Source: Schistosoma haematobium
Lineage: Eukaryota; Platyhelminthes; Trematoda; Strigeidida; Schistosomatidae
Direction of reading: 5' to 3'
DNA: 64,000 nt
Assembly: GCF_000699445.3 (NCBI RefSeq)
Contig: NC_067198.1
Span: forward strand, 2,423,301-2,487,300
The position numbers and the translations under genes are program-made. This document shows, piece after piece, positions 57,183 to 64,000 of this stretch (position 1 is its first letter; every line of letters starts with the position of its first letter). The notes beneath the pieces were generated by a model. That model did no database searches and had not been told where the DNA came from. It saw only the letters and a list, made by a program, of their open reading frames with translations.

Positions 57183-60100
57183 ATGTTTTCTTCAAATAGT
57201 ATCCAACCCATCAAATTTCATTCAATTTATATTCACTTAGTAACAATATTAATTTTGATTCATTATATCTATGAAATTAATGGACAACAATATGATTCAT
57301 ATAAATGGAAAACTATTCATGATAATCGTGATGATGAGGATACAACATATTTACCATTGAATAGAATGACTATTAATTCTTTATTACATCATAATGATCA
57401 TGATCATAATAATAATGGAAGAAAAATCATTAAAACAAGAGCAATCGAGATTGCACCACCAGAAAGACCATTTATATTTGAAACTCCTGAAGCACTTAGA
57501 ACATATTTACATAAATTAAATGAATATTTTGCAATTATAGGACGTCCTAGGTAATGATGTTCTTATTATTGTGTTATTATTATTATCAGTAGTAGTATTG
57601 GGTTTGTGGAGATGATTAAGTTTTTTTCTGATTGAGATCATGAACTCATTGATGTTAGACCACTGTTGGATACTTGGAAGCACTGGACAGGTGTTTCGTT
57701 CTAATGTGAAACTTCTCAGCAGTGTACATCCATGATCCTGCTCGAACCCAGGGCTTTCGGTCTTGCACTCAAACGCTTAACCTTTAGAGTCTCCGAATGC
57801 CCTGGCATGGTCGGAGGTGGAGAGAGTCAGATCTCCTTTCCCAAGTGGAAACGGAAATGTTCTAAATTGAATACCGCTGAACATTTTTGAACATGTTGTA
57901 AAACTATTTTTGAGATTTCTTCTTGAAATTGAATCTTTATTAGAAACTGTCATACATCTAATCAATTCTGGAGAAGTACTTAGTGTTAAAGTGTTTTATG
58001 CAATCAATTATTTATCATTAACCGTTGAATTAGAAAACAGTTATTCTCATTAGTTCAACTCTATAATAAAGGTCTTCTTAAATTAATAAAGATTTTACCT
58101 TCTTACGGTAAATCACTTGTAATTTGTACCTTTTATAAATTCAAACCAAATGAGAATGGAAATAATTGCCCGCAAATGCCCTGGTATGGCCGAAGAGTGG
58201 GGAGAGTTAACTCTCCCTCTCCAAATGCACTCGCATGGCCACTGACACAGAGATATCCTACTCACAGCATTCTCGTGACACGGGTGTTGTTTATGAAGGT
58301 CAGAGGATGAAAAGCGAATGTCTGGCGCTTTACCCGAGTTGGTGGATATAGAGAGCTCACCAAGTGGGGTTGGAAAACTCTGACTGCAAACCAATGGTGT
58401 ACATAGGCTGGCTCAACGATTCTAAATAAACAAATGGCGTATGAATCAGTTATTGGTGACCGACTACTATGAGACTGCATCCCCTTACGTTATTCCACTG
58501 CTTTTTGGATTAGACCTTTAGGTCAAAGACTCGGGATGTGACCCCCTAAGAAAACCGCCTGCTTCGGTTATTGCACCGGGTCAATGCCACAGCCCACACA
58601 CAAATCAAGTGATTTGTGTGGCGGCATGTATTCGGTGTCCCTTTGTAACAATATTTACGTTCAAATAAAATAAATAGAAGACAACCTTTAGACCACTGAG
58701 CCGGCATCTAACGGTGTTAATGTCTAACCGAAACCAATTCACAAAATTGTGCGACCATGTTTCATTATACTGAGGTAGATACCTGTCTCAAATCAATGAA
58801 ATATCTTTGATAATGGACAATTCTCATATAAAGGCTTTAATACTTTTAAATCAACAGTTCACGTTAGATGATATCAAATTCGACCTTATCTGTAAAGTTG
58901 CCATGTAGAATGACTATATTCTCGGAAGAAGGCACAAGATTAAGTTCATCCTAATCAAAATCACTAGAAGTCTAAAGCACTAATTTGAAATATATCTTGA
59001 CCAAACAATCAACGGCTTTTATCGAATATATATATGGTTAGATAGACAGACAGATAGATAGATGCTTTAATTCACAACTACAACATGTGGTTCCATTTAC
59101 TTCCGTACATTCGATTTTCCCAGAATAGTCATGATCATTACCTTCATTGTAAATAAAATGAACCATTTTCATTTAATTTCGTCACTAAATGGGTTCTTTG
59201 AATTCGTATTTCTTAACTACATAGGTTGCTTTTATGATGAGACTCAGAAATAACTACTTACTATCTAGTATTCCTATTTAAACTACAGATTTTTCATTGC
59301 TTCCCTTTCAGGTAGGAGGATAATTCTAAGAATTCTATATTATTTCTTCGAAAGCATTGTACTACTTTTAGAATAGGTAGTAGTATAAAATCTGCCACAT
59401 AAACTACCGTGTATCAATAAGAGAGGTTTCTTGCTTTTCTATATGATAACTACAACACTAGATAATTATCACTATCATGTTCAAAAGAATAAAGTTTTGT
59501 GTTCATTCATGTGTACGAACCAATAACATGTGCTCACTGGTGACTAGCTTTGTGAGGGAATTCTCGAAGTTCTGGTGAGAAGCCGTGACCAGTGGAGCTA
59601 ATCCATGTCGGGTAGAGACAGGTGTCTACCTCAGAACAATGGAAGTTGGTCGCTCAATTTCGTGGATTGTTTGATGTTAGACACTATCACCATTGGATGC
59701 CGGCTCAGTGGTTCAGTAGGTTAAGAGTTGGCTCGCGAGACTGAAGCCCCTGGGTTCGAATCCCGCGAGCGTGATCGTGGATGCGTACTGCTGAGGAGTC
59801 CCACAATAGAACGAAACGGCCGTCCAGTGCTTCCAGGTTTCCAAAGGTGGTCTAACATCAGTCGGTTCATGATCTCAATCAAAAAAACTTAATAATCTCC
59901 ACAACCCCTATACTAGTAACAGACATGACTTAGTTATTAAGATAGATGATGATTAAATTGCATGACTGTTGGCAACTATCAGAATATCCGAAATTTCTTA
60001 AACATACGGAATTGGTTCACAAATCACTATCACATAATTCTGTACTTTGAAAGACTCATTGATTGTCTATTTAGCTTACAGACTTTTGTTTACGGCCTCT

Positions 60101-62564
60101 GCAATATTTTTTAGAAACCAGAAATTTATTGGACTAAATTGTAACTTTCAAGTCTCGTTAACAAGAATGAACTTCCCAAAACGTATACGTTGGGAGTGTA
60201 GATATCACAAACTATCGAAAACGGTTGTCGTTTTCTACATCATGTATTGGTACTATTTAGTCGAAGTTAATTGACTAAAAACTCCTCCTGGAGCCCCTAT
60301 GGGGCTACTTCAGGTTCAAAAAACGGATAAAGGAGGAGGGTTGTGCATGGGGTTAGCGACGCCATCCCATAGAAAACTAACTCGCTAAAAAAAATCTAAC
60401 GTGAAAAAAATAATTCAAACCATTTAAACTCTGTCCTGGGAATTAGAAGGTCTTCATTTAGAAGAGTTATGACGCCTCATGGTGAAAGCGGAGTTCCTTC
60501 GGAAGTCACGAAGCTAATTCCCCCTCTGACTAACAGAGCAACCATTATGTTAGATATATGGAATGCTCGTACAATGTGGCAGACCGGAAGAGTCTTCCAA
60601 ATTGCTGCAAAATTTGAATAAAAGAAGGTCATCTGAAATCTTGTATACTTATTTTAGATACAACACTAGGATTGGAGACGTAATTAACATGGATTAATGT
60701 TATAAATAGAAAATTACATCTATGGATTGCATAACATTACTACTTGTATTGTTGATGATAAATGAACCCATTACACTACTTATGATGTAACAATGACATA
60801 ATATTCCAAAATCGCGAAGAATGTATGGTTATTCAAGTGTTTTTAAGCACGCATGGAGTACTCAAAGAAAAGGAATAGTTGAATAGTAGTAATTTAATGA
60901 CTGAATTCATGAATCAATTAAAGCTAAGCCATCATAGAAAACCTGGAAGGATTGGACGTCCATTTTGTCTTAATGTGAGACTCCTCAACAAGTTACTTTA
61001 TTATGAGGCTCTACTATTATTAATCCATGATAACTAGATGCAGTCTCGTAGTTGCTGGTGGCTGACGATTGGTTCATACACCATTTGTTTTCTTAGAATC
61101 CTTGAGCCAACCTATGTACACTATTGGTTTGCAGTAAGAGTTATCCAACTCCTCTAGGTGCGTCCTCCATATCCACCAACTTGTTTAAAGCGCCAGACAA
61201 TCACTTTTCGTCCTCTCAGTTTCGTAAACAACACCCGTGTCACGAGAATGCAGTGAGTAGGACATCTCTATGTCAGTGATTGTGTGTACGTGGTCATGTG
61301 AGAGCATTTGGAGAGGGAGAGTTAACTCTCCCCACTCTTCGGTCATACCAGGGCATTTGGGTACGATAGTAATCATTTCATGTGCATTTACATAGAGATA
61401 TTATGATGTGATGAACAAAAGCATATTCATCGCTAATCTCTGATATCGTTCTGCTATAAACTAAATAATAAGTCAATGAAGTAGTCACTGATAGTCAAGA
61501 CAACTGATAAATTTCATTAAAATTATGGATCCATCTAAGTTAGATCAGCATAAATTAGCTCTATTCGCAAACTGAGCTTAAAGTGATGGTTTTTGTTATT
61601 TTGTATTATGTCATGATTACTAAGGAATAATTGGGTAAAAAAATACAATGAAAACTAGCCACTTAATGCTTTCTAGTTTTCTACTGTACTTCTTCAGTTT
61701 AATAGGTGGTTAGATACTGTTATGATAATGTTCACTTTGTTCATATATCACGCGTTTGCACACGATAGTGAAGAGCACGCGATTGAATACAAAGTACAGG
61801 TTCGTGGATGCGCACAGCTAAGGAGTCCCATACCAGGACGAAACAGCTATCCAATGTTTCCGGGTGTTCAATGATAACGTAACACGTATCCATTCATGAT
61901 ATCAAACTAAACTCAACAGACTTCATAAACTAGGGAATTTTTCAGAGTGTCTAGTGATATGTCGAATAAATTGTCTACTGTCATCTTATAATAAGGATCA
62001 AAACTCAAGATTGATGAAATTTTATTTAACTTCGACTCTCTGGCATGTTTTTTTATTACGTGGATTAAACGTTTTCAGATCACAGTTGTCTACTCATGCT
62101 CTAATTATACTTGGAAAATACTAACCTTATCCCTATAAGTAAAGATAGTTGGTAGGTAACAGTAGAATCCAGGATAGACGTTTCAAGCGAATGATACAGG
62201 GTTCAAGTCCAACAGTGGATATCTAGCTGATCAGTCTCAAATAGAACAAACGGAGTATCTCACATTCCACAATTAGCCATCATCCATCCAAGTTTATTAT
62301 ACTCGTCACTTATGTCAATATCGAGGTAATCCACACACACACACACACACAGGATGTACAAATGTCAACAAGAGACTGATCAATTACGATTCTCAATATC
62401 GATGTATAGTAGCTTCAAATAAACCATACCGAATGAATAGAATCTAATCATAATGTAAACTATATAAAATCAATTTCATATCACCATTCAATATAAATTA
62501 CTCTACTTTTATTTCTTCTAATAATTTCAATATTCTAAATTTTAGATTTGGTCGAAGAAGATGA
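57183..62564 (+). CDS. Neuropeptide F (NPY-superfamily) precursor
   Basis: Secreted prohormone of 128 aa from two exons: 57183-57550 and 62546-62564. Residues 1 to ~34 form a signal peptide (hydrophobic IYIHLVTILILIHYIY), with likely cleavage near NG|QQ. An acidic, His/Asn-rich spacer follows. Basic sites are Arg80-Lys81 and Arg86; K81-X4-R86 fits a monobasic site. The likely mature peptide is 87-124 (38 aa) or 82-124 (43 aa). It starts with a PPERP segment, continues into an amphipathic helix, and ends GRPRF, then Gly125 (amide donor), Arg126-128 and stop. Tyr lies 10 and 17 residues from the C-terminal Phe, the invertebrate NPF spacing. The 4,995-nt intron splits the Arg codon (AG|A) before the final Phe, an intron position characteristic of the NPY/NPF family. 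A 20-nt pyrimidine-rich tract and AG end at 57170, 12 nt before the ATG, a possible cis or spliced-leader acceptor. Known flatworm NPF peptides act through GPCRs. I cannot tell ortholog from paralogue of the described schistosome NPF. Confidence 0.9.
57599..57788 (-). repeat. HH-B SINE, part 1 (interrupted)
   Basis: Reversed tail, hammerhead region and B box, ending in AACCTTTAGA. The element resumes at 58683. Confidence 0.82.
57789..58682 (+). mobile_element. Repeat-D insertion carrying extra sequence, in NPF intron
   Basis: 894 bp flanked by the duplication AACCTTTAGA (57779-57788 and 58683-58692). The D 5' motif ATGCCCTGGCATGG appears at ~57797 and again at ~58166; the full D body (58164-58682) ends TTCAAATAAAATAAATAG. 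Between them, 57840-58160 is not D-like and holds a 60-codon open frame (57871-58050), EHVVKLFLRFLLEIESLLET in part. This may be captured DNA. Confidence 0.75.
58683..58800 (-). repeat. HH-B SINE, part 2
   Basis: Continuation of the interrupted copy: ACCACTGAGCCGGCATCTAA, then reversed leader to GAGGTAGATACCTGTCTC. Confidence 0.8.
58801..59527. other. NPF intron, unassigned part
   Basis: AT-rich, with a short GATA-type run near 59040-59062. No repeat family recognised. Confidence 0.45.
59528..59927 (+). repeat. HH-B SINE, full length
   Basis: Leader TGTGCTCACTGGTGACTAGC, head GCCGGCTCAGTGGTTCAGTA, B box GGGTTCGAATCCCGC, hammerhead CTGAGGAG...CGAAA...GTC, tail to AATAATCTCCACAACCCC. One of the best-preserved copies; stem II has a mismatch. 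Confidence 0.88.
60281..60620 (+). mobile_element. RTE-1 5' fragment (3'-truncated)
   Basis: Matches the first ~340 bp of RTE-1: ACTCCTCC start, hairpin GAGCCCC/GGGGCTA, GGAGGAGGG, the TAACTCGCTAAAA segment, then decayed endonuclease start (GNARTMWQTGR-like). It stops after a TGA/TAA-containing stretch with no RT or tail. A fragment keeping only the 5' end is unusual for a LINE. Lies inside the NPF intron. Confidence 0.85.
60897..60990 (-). repeat. HH-B 3' fragment
   Basis: Reversed tail GAATCAATTAAAGCTAAGCC to GACTCCTCAACA. Confidence 0.7.
61041..61363 (-). repeat. Dispersed repeat D, 5' two-thirds
   Basis: The minus strand reads KCPGMTEEWGELTLPLQML, then SHDHVHT. Lacks the A-rich 3' end. 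Confidence 0.78.
61745..61913 (+). repeat. HH-B SINE, 5'-truncated
   Basis: Head remnant, hammerhead region CTAAGGAGTCCC...GGACGAAAC, tail ATCCATTCATGATATCAA. Confidence 0.7.
62140..62435. repeat. HH-A SINE pieces with (CA)n
   Basis: Minus scrap 62140-62185, plus head/hammerhead remnant (CTGATCAGTCTC), and downstream part containing (CA)n at 62332-62351. Ends ~110 bp before NPF exon 2. Confidence 0.7.
62546..62564 (+). CDS. NPF C-terminal coding exon (19 nt)
   Basis: After acceptor TTTTAG at 62540-62545, the A completes Arg123. It is followed by TTT GGT CGA AGA AGA TGA, encoding Phe-Gly-Arg-Arg-Arg-stop: the amidation Gly and tribasic processing site. The exon is too short for ORF finding. 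Without it the precursor would run through the donor to a stop just past the splice site and lack the amidation signal. Confidence 0.88.
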
Positions 62565-63380
62565 TGATCATGATCATAACGATGGTAATAATGATCATTA
62601 TCATCATCATAATAATAATAATGATTATGATCATGATAATTTAACTAATTTACAATCATACAATGCATTCCTATGTCTTCTTTATGTCATTGTTTATTCA
62701 TTTCATTCATACATTTAACTTAAACTACACACTACACTATACTATGCTACACTCATACCCACACCCACACTCATACTCACACACACACGTACACAGTTAT
62801 ACCCACATATATCATCTATCTACATACAAATGAACAATAATACAGAAACTATTTATAAGAATCTAATTGAATGTGGGCTGTTAGTGATGTGTTGTATGTG
62901 TTAGTATCCATATATGATTTGATTTAACTGAATAGTTAACTCTTATTAACTATTATTGTCTAATTCTTACTATTCAACTAAATGAAATAATACATATATT
63001 TATTTATTTATTGTGAATCATTAAAAAAAGAAAAAGAAAAAAGAAAAAGAAAAAAGAAAACTATATTGATTATTTGTGATGCAAGAAAAAAAATTAAAAA
63101 AATTTCGAGAAAAAAGAGCATAAATTTCATTGTCTTTTGTTGTTGTTGTTTAGATTGATTTCGAACATTATAGAAGATTATCATCGATAAGTGAACACAT
63201 GACAATTGAGAATGGAGGGTTGTCTAATCTGTACAGTTAGTAGTTATTTCTGTCGCTTTCTTGCTCTCTCCCTCTCTCTCTCTCTCTCTCACTAGTTCAC
63301 TCACTCTTCCTACCCCCTCTCTCTCTTTTGGACCATAGATACATACATAATACTAATGTGTAATAGAATGAATCAATAAA
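62565..63380 (+). other. Probable NPF 3' UTR and low-complexity DNA
   Basis: Just after the stop lies GAT/CAT/AAT-rich sequence to about 62640. Then come CA/TC-rich stretches, an A/G-rich tract (63022-63060) and a (TC)n tract (about 63260-63290). The first AATAAA I see is at 63375-63380. The UTR end is a guess. Confidence 0.35.
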
Positions 63381-63493
63381 ACTATAACATTTACTTCTAA
63401 ATCAATAGTTTAAGAGAAAATAAGATGTGTGTATGTTTGTTTTTTTTTTGGAGGGAGTTTTGTTTTTGACAAATGTAATTCAAATATCATCTT

Positions 63494-63862
63494 TTTTTGA
63501 TTGAGATAATGAACTGATTGATGTTAGACCACCATTGAAAACTTGGAAGCACTGGACAACCGTTTTGTCCTTTTATAGGACTCCTCATCAGTACGCATCC
63601 ACGATCCTGCTTGCGGGATTCGAACCCAGGGCTTTCAGTCTCACGTGCGCGAACGCTTAACCTAATGGACCATTAAGTAGGCTGGGATCCGACAGTGTTA
63701 ATGTCTAGCCTCAACCAATCCACGAAGTTGCGCGACCATCATCCATTGTACTGAGGTAGACACCTGTTTCTGCCCGACATGGATTAACTCCATTGGTCAC
63801 AGCTTCTCACCAGAACGTCGAGAATTTTCTCACAAAGCTAGTCACTAGTGAGCACATGGTAA
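63494..63862 (-). repeat. HH-B SINE, near full length
   Basis: Reversed tail GAACTGATTGATGTTAGACC, hammerhead with GAAA lost, B box (GATTCGAACCC), head GGACCATTAAGTAGGC, leader to CTAGTGAGCACATGG. Confidence 0.85.
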
Positions 63863-64000
63863 TTATCAGTTTAGGTATTGTGGAGGATGAAAAGCTTTTT
63901 TTGTTGATTGAAATCATGAACCGATTGATGTTTTCATTGATGAATTCAATGAATCAAAAATATAAAAAGGGATACGGAATATGTAACTTATGAAATAGTT

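Overview
This window is flatworm DNA, almost certainly from a blood fluke (Schistosoma or a close relative). The evidence is AT-rich sequence, RTE- and CR1-type non-LTR retrotransposons of the schistosome kind, many tRNA-headed short elements carrying hammerhead ribozymes (one family matches what I recall of Smα), and genes whose first introns are only 29-43 nt while later introns run to kilobases. I cannot name the species.

Three host genes can be supported. (1) An ARL3-type small GTPase on the minus strand (10334 down to 7136; codons 1-167, with the last ~15 codons not found). (2) An NSRP1/CCDC55-type nuclear speckle splicing regulator on the plus strand (19066-23008, six exons, 345 aa). 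(3) A neuropeptide F (NPY superfamily) precursor on the plus strand (57183-62564). Its C-terminal GRPRFamide signature is split by a 4,995-nt intron, leaving a last coding piece of only 19 nt.

Layout. 0-7 kb: non-LTR 3' ends and hammerhead SINEs. 7.1-10.3 kb: ARL3. 11.4-18.9 kb: two decayed CR1-like elements, minus then plus. 19.0-23.0 kb: NSRP1, with one dispersed element in its last intron. 23-42 kb: no supportable gene, dense in SINEs, RTE fragments, three MITE-like elements and simple repeats. 42.9-46.1 kb: a full-length RTE element with a 13-bp target duplication. 46-57 kb: more repeats, including a near-perfect 188-bp inverted repeat of a hammerhead SINE. 57.2-62.6 kb: the neuropeptide gene, whose intron holds nested insertions. 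62.6-64 kb: probable 3' UTR, low-complexity DNA and one more SINE.

Most of the window is mobile DNA, and its parts interact. The short elements (called HH-A, HH-B, HH-C here) each have a tRNA-like pol III head and a hammerhead core. They show target duplications, 5' inversions and nesting, which suggests LINE machinery copies them. Two RTE-type LINE families (RTE-1 with a (GTAA)n tail, RTE-2 with a (TGAC)n tail) could supply it. All alignments, counts and percentages were made by eye, without tools.
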